Below, piece by piece: positions 9,482 to 18,198 of a stretch of 64,000 nt of DNA. A program made the translations under genes and the position numbers. The notes below the pieces were generated by a model. It saw only the letters and a program-made list of their open reading frames with translations. It was not told the origin of the DNA and made no database searches. Source of the stretch: Heyndrickxia acidiproducens DSM 23148. GTDB lineage: Bacteria; Bacillota; Bacilli; Bacillales; Bacillaceae_C. Positions within the stretch are counted from its first letter, which is position 1; each line of letters starts with the position of its first letter. The stretch lies in contig NZ_KB893986.1 in assembly GCF_000374345.1 (NCBI RefSeq), positions 16,411-80,410 of the forward strand. Direction: 5' to 3'.

Positions 9482-9667
9482 ATGGGCGTATATAAACTGA
9501 CGGCTTTTGAACCTGCCGGAAAGAAAATTCTGGATGAAGGCTTTGAGGCAAAGGATGACAGTGAAGCCAAACAAATCGGGGAGCGCCTTTTAAAAGAGAA
9601 GGGGGTTTATGAAAAAACACACCGCTGCACTTCGCCAAAAGGAGAATTAATCTTATTCCATCGCTAA
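9482..9667 (+). CDS. yhzC: YhzC-like small protein
   Basis: 61 residues (MGVYKLTAFEPAGKKILD...). AAGGAGG eight bases ahead of the ATG and the tight spacing after yhaR support translation. Sequence is mostly charged, with a C-terminal strand-like segment containing a lone Cys (HRCTSPKGELILFHR). It resembles the small YhzC proteins of Bacillus; no function is known. Confidence 0.7.
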   Translation: MGVYKLTAFEPAGKKILDEGFEAKDDSEAKQIGERLLKEKGVYEKTHRCTSPKGELILFHR

Positions 9668-9705
9668 AAAAGCGCCCGGTAGTTAAACTGCCGGACGCTT
9701 TTTTA
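9667..9705. terminator. Bidirectional terminator between yhzC and the TerC gene
   Basis: AAAAAGCGCCCGGTAG pairs with CTGCCGGACGCTTTTTT, with an A-run on the left and a T-run on the right, between two convergent genes. Confidence 0.85.
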
Positions 9706-9707
9706 AC

Positions 9708-10451
9708 TTAATGGGCGCTCACATTATCGGTGCGGTGTTGTTGCTGGCGCCGCTGTTTCGTTTCCGTCCGCCTGTTGGAAATGTAGCCGAGCCCTAAAAT
9801 CAGGACTGTTATAATGGCGGAAATAGAATAAGTAACAGGCCCATGGGAGACGTGAAGCCATTCCAGCAGATGCTCGTCTTTAAACAGCATCTCAGCTGCT
9901 GTCCACGCCAGAATGCCGGATCCCGCGTAAGCAATCCAGCTGTAGCGGTTCATCACTTTCACAATCATTTTCGAGCCGAAAATCATCACCGGGATACTAA
10001 TGGCAACGCCAAGCGCAATCATGCCGACGTGCCCGTTTGCGGCACCGGCCAGGGCAACGACATTATCAAGGCTCATGACGGCATCGGCCAATATAATTGT
10101 ACCGACCGCTTTTAACAGCCCGTTCGAAGACTTCACGTGGACATCCTCATCTCCGCCTGAAAGTACTTTAAAGGCAATCCATAACAACAGCAAGCCGCCG
10201 ATAATATTGACATAAGGTACTTTTAGCAGGGCAACAATGGCCATCGCCAGTAATATTCTTAAAATAACAGCTCCGGCAGTCCCCCAGAAAATCGCTTTAT
10301 TTTGCTGGTTTTTCTGTAGTTTCCGTGTCGCCATCGCAATGACTACGGCATTATCGCCGGATAAAATAATATCAATCATAATGATCTTAAGCAATGCGAT
10401 AAACGCACCGCTGGAAACAGCCAATCCGATTGTAAAGATAGATTCGGACAA
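9708..10451 (-). CDS. TerC/YjbE-family integral membrane protein (putative metal exporter)
   Basis: 247 residues with seven to eight hydrophobic helices. Two acidic motifs typical of TerC proteins are present: IDIILSGDNAVVIAMA in helix 2 and DAVMSLDNVVALAG in the centre. In B. subtilis, proteins of this family (MeeF, MeeY) export manganese to metallate secreted enzymes; a similar role is an inference. The start is TTG 10451, with AAAGGA ten bases upstream. The C-terminus is short, basic and cytosolic (RRTETKQRRQQQHR). No yybP-ykoY manganese riboswitch is apparent in the 250 bp upstream, although such genes often have one. Confidence 0.85.
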   Translation of the reverse strand: MSESIFTIGLAVSSGAFIALLKIIMIDIILSGDNAVVIAMATRKLQKNQQNKAIFWGTAGAVILRILLAMAIVALLKVPYVNIIGGLLLLWIAFKVLSGGDEDVHVKSSNGLLKAVGTIILADAVMSLDNVVALAGAANGHVGMIALGVAISIPVMIFGSKMIVKVMNRYSWIAYAGSGILAWTAAEMLFKDEHLLEWLHVSHGPVTYSISAIITVLILGLGYISNRRTETKQRRQQQHRTDNVSAH

Positions 10452-10613
10452 TCATTGTCATTCCTTTCAATTAAAGTTCTAATTACAAGTTCATATGACC
10501 TATATACCAATACTATCATATTTTCATAAAAAAAGTAATAGAATCCGGCCAATTTCATAAAAATGCCAGGACTTCCCGGACCGCTTTTTTCGATTTCTTT
10601 TCAGATCTGTCCG

Positions 10614-10642
10614 TTTACACTATGATACTAATGTAGTATTCT
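10614..10642 (+). promoter_or_regulatory. SigA promoter with a palindrome over the -10
   Basis: TTTACA (10614-10619), 17 bases, TATTCT (10637-10642) ahead of the UPF0718 permease gene. The palindrome ATACTA-N3-TAGTAT (10625-10639) lies across the spacer and -10, where a repressor would block polymerase. No known operator consensus (Fur, Zur, PerR, CopY) fits it. Confidence 0.55.
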
Positions 10643-10698
10643 AGTTAGATGAAGTTTTTCAAGAAGCAGTGTAAGCGTGATAGAGGAGAGATAGCGCC

Positions 10699-11610
10699 AT
10701 GAGCCAGTCTTTATTACAAATGAACACCATTTTTATCAGTATTATCATTGAGGCGCTGCCTTTTATTGTGCTGGGTGTATTTATTTCTGCATTCATCCAG
10801 ATGTTTGTCACCGAGGAAATGATCGCAAAAATAATGCCGAAAAACCGGTTTTTGTCTATTGCATTCGGTACCGGGATGGGCGCACTGTTTCCGGCATGCG
10901 AGTGCGGCATTGTCCCGATTACGGAAAGGCTCGTCCGCAAAAATGTTCCGCTCTATGCGGCAATCGCTTTTATGCTGGCAGGACCGATCATCAATCCGGT
11001 TGTCATATTTTCGACTTTTGTTGCTTTCGGGGACAGCTGGAAGATGGCCTTAATGAGATGCGGGCTGGCCATTTTTGTCGCGGTGCTGACCGCGATTGTG
11101 ATTTCTTACCTATTTAATGAGAGCCAGCTTCGTGAATTTGCCAATAAAAAGCTGCATCTTCATGAGCATGATCATGGCAGCAGCCGTCCCCATGAAGAAC
11201 CTGTTCCGGCCGGCTTATGGGCAAAAATAACCGGCGTGGTTGACCATGCCATTGATGAATTTTTTTCAGTCGGTAAGTTCCTTGTATTCGGGGGGCTGAT
11301 TTCTTCGGCCATGCAGACGTTTTTCCGGACAAGCACATTGCTGCAGCTCGGGCATACAAAAGCCACTGCAATTGCCATCATGATGCTGCTTGCTTTTATC
11401 ATGTCCATCTGCTCGGAAGCGGATGCGTTTATCGCCTCATCATTCAGCGGCATGTTCGGTACCGCGGCGATTCTTGCGTTTTTAGTTTTTGGCGCGATGG
11501 TCGATATTAAAAATTTGCTGATGATGATGCACTCATTTAAGAAGAAATTTGTTGCCTCCCTGATCGGCATCATTATCGTATTTGTATTTGCCGGCGCATT
11601 AATCATATAA
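10699..11610 (+). CDS. UPF0718 (YcgR-like) permease
   Basis: 303 residues, about eight transmembrane segments in two halves. The first half carries the family motif FPACECGIVPITERLVRK (CxC pair) and MLAGPIINPVV; the second half repeats the fold (SICSEADAFIASSFSG). A His/Asp-rich loop (HLHEHDHGSS) connects them. Members are predicted permeases, probably for a metal ion or metal complex; the substrate is unproven. It forms a two-gene operon with the following YcgQ-like gene, the usual pairing for this family. Confidence 0.85.
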   Translation: MSQSLLQMNTIFISIIIEALPFIVLGVFISAFIQMFVTEEMIAKIMPKNRFLSIAFGTGMGALFPACECGIVPITERLVRKNVPLYAAIAFMLAGPIINPVVIFSTFVAFGDSWKMALMRCGLAIFVAVLTAIVISYLFNESQLREFANKKLHLHEHDHGSSRPHEEPVPAGLWAKITGVVDHAIDEFFSVGKFLVFGGLISSAMQTFFRTSTLLQLGHTKATAIAIMMLLAFIMSICSEADAFIASSFSGMFGTAAILAFLVFGAMVDIKNLLMMMHSFKKKFVASLIGIIIVFVFAGALII

Positions 11611-11623
11611 GAAGGTGTTAGCA

Positions 11624-12472
11624 ATGTTGCGGTTTATCGTCTTATTCGGATTCGCCTATTTTTTTATGAAGCTGCATGCAACTGGCGATATCAGTAAATA
11701 TATTAATATGAAATATTCGTTTTTGTCGTTTTCAATGATTTTTGTGATGTTTTTTTTAATGATCTACCAGCTGGTTAAATGGGTCAGGGCCGGAAATAAG
11801 GAAGAGCATCACGTCCATCATGGGCATTCGCACGAACAGGATGAAAATACCTGGTATAAGAAAGTGTTTACGTACGGGCTCATCCTCATCCCGGTCGTAA
11901 CAGGCATTTTTTTGCCAGTCGCAACATTAAATTCAACGGTCGTTAAAGCAAAGGGCTTCCATTTCTCAATGATTGACAACGATAAAGACCAGTATGCCAA
12001 CCACCAGATTCTGCGCCCGAATTCGAGCCTTTATTATGATAAAAACCAATATGTGGAGATGGAAAACTCCGATTTGAAACAGTACCGGAATTTAAGCCAT
12101 ATTACGCTCGATGATAACCATTATTTCCACGGCCTTGAGACAATCTACAATTACCCCGGAAATTTTATTGGTAAAAAAGTGACGATAAAAGGTTTTGTGT
12201 ACCGGACGGATGATATTAAAGACAACCAGTTGTTTGTCCTCCGATTCGGTATTATTCACTGCATTGCGGATGCCGGCGTGTATGGCATGCTTGTCGATTT
12301 TCCGGATCATATGAAGAACAAATTAAAAGAAAATACCTGGATCCAGGTAAGCGGAACACTTTCAACTACCTATTACGATGCTTTTAAGGAGAATATCCCT
12401 TATTTAACCGTAACGGATTATCAAAAAATCCCTGAGCCGAAAGATCCATATGTATACCGCCAGTATAACTAA
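11624..12472 (+). CDS. TIGR03943/YcgQ-like putative permease subunit
   Basis: 282 residues. The ATG at 11624 (MLRFIVLFGF) has AAGGTG six bases upstream; the in-frame GTG at 11615 overlaps that site. Four N-terminal hydrophobic segments with a His-rich loop (EEHHVHHGHSHEQDE) are followed by a large soluble domain with a conserved-looking HCIADAGVYGMLVDF motif and an OB-like strand pattern. Family members accompany UPF0718 permeases; the histidine loop hints at metal handling. The gene starts 13 bp after its partner. Confidence 0.85.
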   Translation: MLRFIVLFGFAYFFMKLHATGDISKYINMKYSFLSFSMIFVMFFLMIYQLVKWVRAGNKEEHHVHHGHSHEQDENTWYKKVFTYGLILIPVVTGIFLPVATLNSTVVKAKGFHFSMIDNDKDQYANHQILRPNSSLYYDKNQYVEMENSDLKQYRNLSHITLDDNHYFHGLETIYNYPGNFIGKKVTIKGFVYRTDDIKDNQLFVLRFGIIHCIADAGVYGMLVDFPDHMKNKLKENTWIQVSGTLSTTYYDAFKENIPYLTVTDYQKIPEPKDPYVYRQYN

Positions 12473-12475
12473 ACG

Positions 12476-12541
12476 GGTTTGGCGCGCTAAAACAATGCCG
12501 GAATCAATGTCCGGATATTGTATTACAGCGCCAAACCTTTT
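12476..12541 (+). terminator. Long terminator hairpin carrying the next promoter
   Basis: GGTTTGGCGC (12476-12485) pairs with GCGCCAAACC (12528-12537), and an inner stem (ACAAT.CCGGA with TCCGG.ATTGT) extends it; TTTTAT follows. The right half also holds the yhaO promoter. Confidence 0.75.
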
Positions 12542-12546
12542 ATAAT
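12518..12546 (+). promoter_or_regulatory. SigA promoter of yhaO-yhaN
   Basis: TTGTAT (12518-12523), 17 bases, TATAAT (12541-12546). The -35 and spacer are inside the right arm of the upstream terminator hairpin, so the two signals share DNA. Confidence 0.7.
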
Positions 12547-12576
12547 GGAAACAGAACGTATATTCGAAAGAGCGTG

Positions 12577-13821
12577 ATGTCATTGAAAAATATCCGATTT
12601 ATCCATGCTGCTGATCTGCATCTTGACAGTCCCTTTACCGGTCTCAGGCAGCTGCCGGCTGAAATATTTGAACGGGTGCGGAACAGCACTTTTAAAGCAT
12701 TTGAAACAATGGCTGATTTTGCAATTGAAAATAAGATTGACTTTTTGCTGGCCAGCGGTGACCTGTACGACGGGGAAGACCGCAGCCTGAAAGCACAGGT
12801 CAGGCTCCGCAGCCAATTTGAGCGCTTACGTGAAGCCGGTATTGAAGTGTTTGTGCTGCATGGCAACCATGACCATTTAGGCGGGGCATGGACAAAGATG
12901 CCGATGCCCCCGAATGTGCACATTTTTTCAGATAAGGTTGAATCGAAAACATTTACGGCTGAAAACGGGACAACTGTAAAGCTGTATGGGTTCAGTTATC
13001 CAAAAAGGCATGTGTTTGACCAGAAAATTCTTGAATATCACAATGAAGGGAATGCGGATTTCCATATTGGCATGCTGCATGGCTACTGTGAAGGCGGCAG
13101 CATCCGGCACCAGCCGTACGCGCCTTTTTCACTCCGGGAACTGCTCGCGAAAAAAATGGATTATTGGGCGCTCGGGCATATCCATCAGCGCCAAATTCTT
13201 CATGAACAGCCTTTTATCATTTACCCCGGCAATATCCAGGGAAGAAACCGCAAAGAAACAGGATCTAAAGGCTGTATGCTCGTGGATATGAATGAATTCA
13301 GCACCCATGTTGCTTTTTTGGAAACGGCAGATGTGATCTGGGAGCAGTTGAAGGTTTCGGCGAAGGGCCTTGAGGCGTTTCACGATCTTTATAGCGTTTG
13401 CCGGGAAAAGCTGGAAGAAATCAGGAAACAAACGCAGGCTGTTTTGATTGACCTTGAAATTGAAGAAACAGGCAATTTGGGCACAGAAGCGCTTGAAAAA
13501 ATAAACAATGGGGAACTGCTGGAAGTGCTGCAGGAAGGGGAAGAAAGCGCCCCGAATTTTGTTTGGCCCCATCATATTACACTGAACAGGCCTGAATCTG
13601 TCCCACAGCTAAAGGAATATGAATTTATCAGCCGGGAAATGAAGCATACGGCTGCAGAACTGGCAGATGAAGAAGCGTTTGCCCGCGCTATTTCTCCGCT
13701 TTATTCCCATGTGTACGCAAGCCGCTACCTCAGGCGTATAACAGAAGAAGAAAAAAAACAACTGCTCAGTGAAGCGGAGGCCGTTGCCTTTTCAAGAATC
13801 AGGGAAGAGGGTTGCAAATGA
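12577..13821 (+). CDS. yhaO: YhaO, SbcD/Mre11-like metallophosphoesterase
   Basis: 414 residues. Calcineurin-like nuclease motifs in order: HAADLHLDSP, ASGDLYDGEDR, LHGNHDHLGG, MLHGYCEGG and WALGHIHQRQ, which coordinate two metal ions. The layout matches SbcD/Mre11 DNA nucleases. The ATG at 12577 is preferred over GTG 12574 although both are adjacent. It overlaps yhaN by four bases (ATGA), so the pair is translationally coupled, as expected for an SbcC/SbcD-like complex. Confidence 0.92.
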   Translation: MSLKNIRFIHAADLHLDSPFTGLRQLPAEIFERVRNSTFKAFETMADFAIENKIDFLLASGDLYDGEDRSLKAQVRLRSQFERLREAGIEVFVLHGNHDHLGGAWTKMPMPPNVHIFSDKVESKTFTAENGTTVKLYGFSYPKRHVFDQKILEYHNEGNADFHIGMLHGYCEGGSIRHQPYAPFSLRELLAKKMDYWALGHIHQRQILHEQPFIIYPGNIQGRNRKETGSKGCMLVDMNEFSTHVAFLETADVIWEQLKVSAKGLEAFHDLYSVCREKLEEIRKQTQAVLIDLEIEETGNLGTEALEKINNGELLEVLQEGEESAPNFVWPHHITLNRPESVPQLKEYEFISREMKHTAAELADEEAFARAISPLYSHVYASRYLRRITEEEKKQLLSEAEAVAFSRIREEGCK

Positions 13822-16787
13822 AGCTGTTGGAAATACATATTTATGGTTTTGGCAAATTTATCGATTTTCATTTAACCGGTTTAGACAGCTTTGTTGCCAT
13901 TTACGGCGAAAACGAGGCGGGCAAGTCAACGCTGATGGCTTTTATCCAGGCGGTTTTATTCGGCTTTCCGACCAGGCAGCAGGCAGAACTACGCTATGAA
14001 CCGAAAACGCATGATGCATACGGGGGGCGGCTCGTCCTCCAGACAGAAAAGGCCGGCATCGTAACGGTTGAAAGGGTGCGCGGAAAAGCGGCGGGAGATG
14101 TAACAGTCACCTTTGCAGACGGGAGAATCGGCGGTGAGGCCCAGCTTGCTGAAATGCTCGGCGGTCTGAATAAAACGATGTTTCAATCGATTTATTCTTT
14201 TAATCTCCTCGGGTTGCAGGAAATCAGGAAATTAAAAGGGAACGATATCAGCCGTTACTTGTTTGCTGCCGGCACAATCGGCACAGATGCCCTGCTGCAT
14301 GCGGAAGAAACGCTGCAAAAAGAAATGGAGGCCCGTTTTAAACCAAACGGGCGCAAACCGCTTCTGAATGAAAGCCTGCAGAATCTGCGCAATCGCGAGA
14401 AAGAATTGAACGGGCTGAAGGCGCAGAACAGCCGGTATGAACAGCTGAAGGCAAGCCAGGCTGCCCTGGAAAAAGAACAGGCCCAAATCAGGGCAGATCT
14501 TGAAACATTCAGGCAGTCCCTGCAGAAAGTGTTGCACGATATTAAAATTTGGCCTTTATTTGCCAAACGGCAGCAGCTCGCACAACTACTTGCAAAAGCA
14601 GGCCCGGTTAAGTTTCCGGTGGACGGCCTGCAGCGGATGGACCGGCTTGCTGAACAAAAACGCAGCATCGGCAGCAGGCTAACTGCCCGGAACCGGCAAA
14701 AACAGGCCCTGCTCCAAAAGATCAAAGAAATCGAACCTGATCCGCTTTTGGAGCAGAACAGCGGCCCGATCGAACAGCTCCTGGAAGAATGGCCGCAATA
14801 CCAGCAGCGCCAGGCCGAATTGGACCGGCTGCAGTTTGAATGTGAAGCTTTGCAGGAGCAGATCGAGCGGCTTAGCAGAATGCTGAATCTGGACGAAGAA
14901 TCTGCCGCCCGGGTATGCAGTCTCGATTTAAGCGTGGCAGCAAAAGAAAAACTGCGCCTGGCTGTCCATGAATATGAACGCATCAAAACCGAGCAGCAAA
15001 CATACCGGGCGCGGCTGAAGGAACTGGAGGACAGGGTGCATGCGATTGAGCAGCAGTGCAGCCGGCTCGAAAATGATTTTGTTTCGGAAGAAGAATTCAG
15101 GGGGCTGGCTGAAAAACAACAGCAATACGGGAAAAAACTTGAGGCAGAGGCAGCACTGGAGAAGGAGCAAAAGCGTATTGAACTGCTCCGGAGAATGAAT
15201 ACTGCTTCAAAACAATCATCGGCCCAAATGCTGGTACTGGCCGTAATTTTGCTGCTGATTGGCGGATTCGGCCTGTTTGCCCATCAATATCTTTTTTTAG
15301 CGTTATCTGTCCTTGCGCTGGCAGTAGCCGGCTGGTTTTATTTCAAGAAAAGGAACACGGCCCCGTTAGAACAGGAACTGCTGGCTATCACACGTGAGGC
15401 GGAAGAAAAAAGCAGGCGCCTGCAAAACTGGGAAGAAGACCGCGGCGCACTGCAGGCTTATGAGCAACAGAAACAGCTCCGGGAAAAATGGAAGCAGCTG
15501 ATCCTTCAATTGGAAGGCTATCAGCAGCAGGCCCGGGATATTCAGAACCGGCAGAAGTTTTTACTGGCAAAGGAACGAAACGGCCGGGAAGCGCTCGACC
15601 GCTTAAAAGAAAACTTTGCACTTCACCGTGATTTTCAAGCCGGCCAGTTGATGGATGCCTTCGAACTGTTGGTTGATTTAAGTGGCCAGGTTAGAAAAAG
15701 AGTGGGGATCCGGCAGAAGCTGGCCCAATTAGGCAGCATGCAGTCCGCTTATCAGGAAAAAATGGCGCAATTATGGTCCACCCTGCAAGTCCGCTGGCCG
15801 CTTCTGCAAGAGGGGATATTATCATTGAAGAAGGCGCTGTCGGCGCATCAGGAACGAAAAGTTCTCTACCATGAATGGCAGAATAAACTGCTTGAAATAG
15901 AGGAACAGGAAAACCTGCTGCAAATTGAGAAGCAAACGATTGACAGCGAGATGGATCAGCTGCTTCATCTCGCCGGCGTGAAGGATGAAGAAGCATTTCG
16001 TGAGGCCGGCCGAAACTGGCAAATATATGAGCAACAAAAAAACCAATTGGCTATCCTCGATACGCAACTAAAAGGGGAGGACCTCGATGGATTGGCATCC
16101 AGGCATAATGCAGATGAATTGAAACAGGAACAACTGGCGCTCGAAAAGAAAATAGATGAACAAAGTGAAAAGCTTCAGGAAATAAACCGTTCGTTGGCGG
16201 AAGTAAACTATGAGATTGCCAGACTGGAAGAAGGGGGCACATTTACTGAAAAGCTCCATCAATTTTACAGTGCCCGCTCGGTTTTTCAGGAAGATGCAAG
16301 GGAATGGGCCAAGCTTGCCCTTGCGAAGGAATTGCTCTCGCGAATGATGGCCAGACTGCGGGAAACCCGTTTTCCGCAGGTCCTGAAAATGGCAGGGACG
16401 TATTTGAATTTCTTGACAGACGGCATGTATCTTTCCCTCCATTTGTATGAGGGAGACCGTTTTTATGTAAAGCGGAAGGATGGTGTGCTGTTTTCAGCCA
16501 ATGAATTAAGCCAGGCTACTGCCGAACAATTGTATATTTCCCTGCGCCTCTCGCTGGCTGAGGCGCTTGGTGCAGAGTATCCATGCCTGCTGGCCATCGA
16601 CGACGGTTTTGTGAACTTCGATTTAAAGCGTACCGGAAAAATGGCCCGCTTGCTACAACAAATCAGCAAAAACAGGCAGGTTCTGCTTTTTACGTGCCAT
16701 CCCCATTTGCTTGATTTGTTGAAAGGCACACATGTGATAAGGATTGAAAACGGGCGCCTGACAGAAGAAAAGAAAGCCGGATTGTAA
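13818..16787 (+). CDS. yhaN: YhaN, SbcC/Rad50-like AAA ATPase with membrane helices
   Basis: 989 residues. Walker A GENEAGKST lies at residues 30-38, long coiled coils (roughly 170-440 and 510-860) follow, and the C-terminal ATPase half has an ABC-like segment (LSQATAEQLYISLRLSLAEA) and Walker B region CLLAIDDGFVNFD. In the middle, residues about 471-487 and 492-509 form two strongly hydrophobic helices where Rad50/SbcC would have the hook. This suggests the coil apex is membrane-anchored. The start is ATG 13818, overlapping the yhaO stop. Role by family: DNA end processing with YhaO. Confidence 0.9.
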   Translation: MKLLEIHIYGFGKFIDFHLTGLDSFVAIYGENEAGKSTLMAFIQAVLFGFPTRQQAELRYEPKTHDAYGGRLVLQTEKAGIVTVERVRGKAAGDVTVTFADGRIGGEAQLAEMLGGLNKTMFQSIYSFNLLGLQEIRKLKGNDISRYLFAAGTIGTDALLHAEETLQKEMEARFKPNGRKPLLNESLQNLRNREKELNGLKAQNSRYEQLKASQAALEKEQAQIRADLETFRQSLQKVLHDIKIWPLFAKRQQLAQLLAKAGPVKFPVDGLQRMDRLAEQKRSIGSRLTARNRQKQALLQKIKEIEPDPLLEQNSGPIEQLLEEWPQYQQRQAELDRLQFECEALQEQIERLSRMLNLDEESAARVCSLDLSVAAKEKLRLAVHEYERIKTEQQTYRARLKELEDRVHAIEQQCSRLENDFVSEEEFRGLAEKQQQYGKKLEAEAALEKEQKRIELLRRMNTASKQSSAQMLVLAVILLLIGGFGLFAHQYLFLALSVLALAVAGWFYFKKRNTAPLEQELLAITREAEEKSRRLQNWEEDRGALQAYEQQKQLREKWKQLILQLEGYQQQARDIQNRQKFLLAKERNGREALDRLKENFALHRDFQAGQLMDAFELLVDLSGQVRKRVGIRQKLAQLGSMQSAYQEKMAQLWSTLQVRWPLLQEGILSLKKALSAHQERKVLYHEWQNKLLEIEEQENLLQIEKQTIDSEMDQLLHLAGVKDEEAFREAGRNWQIYEQQKNQLAILDTQLKGEDLDGLASRHNADELKQEQLALEKKIDEQSEKLQEINRSLAEVNYEIARLEEGGTFTEKLHQFYSARSVFQEDAREWAKLALAKELLSRMMARLRETRFPQVLKMAGTYLNFLTDGMYLSLHLYEGDRFYVKRKDGVLFSANELSQATAEQLYISLRLSLAEALGAEYPCLLAIDDGFVNFDLKRTGKMARLLQQISKNRQVLLFTCHPHLLDLLKGTHVIRIENGRLTEEKKAGL

Positions 16788-16856
16788 AAAGCAGGCAGAT
16801 GTTATGTTATACTCAGATAAGAATATGATCAGTGTAACAGATCGGAGGATGGATTT

Positions 16857-17801
16857 ATGGCAAAAGGGCTTCTCTATTACGAAGTAGGTGAACAGTTTGA
16901 TGCTTTTCTTCTCATTAAGCATGCGACAAAAGGGATTGCCAGTAACGGAAAACCTTTTTTAACGTTAATTCTCCAGGATCGTACAGGAGATATCGAAGCA
17001 AAGCTTTGGGATGCTTCCGAGCAGGATGTGCAGACCTATAAAGCTGAAACGATCGTGAAAGTCGCCGGGGATATTTTAAATTACCGCGGCAGACTGCAGT
17101 TAAAGATCAGGCAGATCCATCCCGCTTCCCCAAATGACGGGGTTCGTTTAGCAGACTTTATTGAAACGGCCCCGCTGCGCCAGGATGAAATGATAGGGAA
17201 AATCACACAATATATTTTTGATATGAAAAATCCCAGCATCCAAAGGCTGACCAGGCATCTCTTAAAAAAATACCAAAAACAATTCCTTGTCTATCCGGCA
17301 GCGACGAAAAATCATCATGAATTTGTTTCCGGGCTGGCCTACCATGTGGTTTCGATGCTTGATCTGGCAAGGGCAATTGCCGATCTTTACCCATCCTTAG
17401 ACCGCGACTTGTTATATGCCGGCATTATTCTCCATGATTTAGGAAAAGTGCAGGAATTATCCGGCCCGATTTCAACAACTTATACAGTGAAAGGGAACTT
17501 GCTTGGGCATATCTCTATCATGGTCAATGAAATTGCCAAGGCTGCCGAGGAACTGGATATTCATGGAGAAGAAGTCATGGTTCTGGAACATCTGGTTTTA
17601 AGCCATCACGGCAAAATGGAATGGGGAAGCGCGAAGCCCCCGATGATCAAAGAAGCGGAAATCCTTCATTATATTGATAATATTGATGCAAAAATGAACA
17701 TGCTTGACCGCGCGCTCCGCAACGTAAAACCCGGGGAATTTTCGGATCGGATTTATGCGCTCGATAACCGTTCGTTTTATAAACCAACCTTTCATAAATG
17801 A
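16857..17801 (+). CDS. yhaM: 3'-5' exoribonuclease YhaM
   Basis: 314 residues, the usual length. An N-terminal OB-fold ([20 protein letters not shown]) is followed by an HD domain with [31 protein letters not shown] and [12 protein letters not shown], the metal-binding His and Asp residues. YhaM degrades RNA (and can act on DNA) from the 3' end. GGAGG nine bases ahead of the ATG. It lies 69 bp after yhaN with a possible promoter of its own (TATACT near 16810). Confidence 0.93.
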   Translation: MAKGLLYYEVGEQFDAFLLIKHATKGIASNGKPFLTLILQDRTGDIEAKLWDASEQDVQTYKAETIVKVAGDILNYRGRLQLKIRQIHPASPNDGVRLADFIETAPLRQDEMIGKITQYIFDMKNPSIQRLTRHLLKKYQKQFLVYPAATKNHHEFVSGLAYHVVSMLDLARAIADLYPSLDRDLLYAGIILHDLGKVQELSGPISTTYTVKGNLLGHISIMVNEIAKAAEELDIHGEEVMVLEHLVLSHHGKMEWGSAKPPMIKEAEILHYIDNIDAKMNMLDRALRNVKPGEFSDRIYALDNRSFYKPTFHK

Positions 17802-17810
17802 CAGTCTAGC

Positions 17811-17843
17811 AAAATGCCTCTCAAAATGAGAGGCATTTTTTTG
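17811..17843 (+). terminator. Terminator after yhaM
   Basis: AAATGCCTCTCA pairs with TGAGAGGCATTT around AAA, followed by TTTTTTGCGG. Confidence 0.9.
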
Positions 17844-17898
17844 CGGAAATCATCATAGAGTGTAGCAATAGGACAAACTTTAGAAAGGGCGTGGGAAA

Positions 17899-18126
17899 AT
17901 GGAAATGGCGGATTTTCCAATTTGGGTTTATTTTGTTGTAGCAGCAATTATAGTCTGTGCATTTATGGCGATAAAGACTTCAAAAGAAGACAGGGAATTG
18001 GAACAGGAATGGATTGAAAAAGAAGGGGAGGTCTATATTAAGCGGATGAACAAGGAAAAGTCAATGCGGCATCCGGATCAAGAACAGGATCAGGAACAGG
18101 AACAGATAAAGGCGAAGGAAGCATAA
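17899..18126 (+). CDS. yhaL: Sporulation protein YhaL
   Basis: 75 residues: an N-terminal membrane helix (FPIWVYFVVAAIIVCAFMAI) followed by a highly charged tail ending in an EQDQEQEQ run. The length and layout match YhaL of Bacillus, whose gene is expressed in sporulation. AAAGGGCG lies upstream of ATG 17899. Position between yhaM and prsA matches the B. subtilis order. No biochemical role is known. Confidence 0.85.
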   Translation: MEMADFPIWVYFVVAAIIVCAFMAIKTSKEDRELEQEWIEKEGEVYIKRMNKEKSMRHPDQEQDQEQEQIKAKEA

Positions 18127-18130
18127 AACA

Positions 18131-18158
18131 GGGCCGGGTCTAAAACCTGCGGCCCGGC
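18131..18158 (+). terminator. Hairpin after yhaL
   Basis: GGGCCGGGTC...GCGGCCCGGCC forms a GC-rich stem just after the yhaL stop; it lacks a T-run of its own and precedes the shared terminator. Confidence 0.45.
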
Positions 18159-18162
18159 CTGC

Positions 18163-18198
18163 AAAAAAAGCGCCCGGTTTCCGGACGCTTTTTTTTAA
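18163..18198. terminator. Bidirectional terminator between yhaL and prsA
   Basis: AAAAAAGCG-CCCGG pairs with CCGG-ACGCTTTTTT; A- and T-runs on both sides serve the converging genes. It reaches into the prsA stop region. Confidence 0.85.

Noticed and set aside
10452..10698. Manganese (yybP-ykoY) riboswitch upstream of the TerC gene
   Set aside because: The expected conserved loop sequences are absent from the intergenic DNA.
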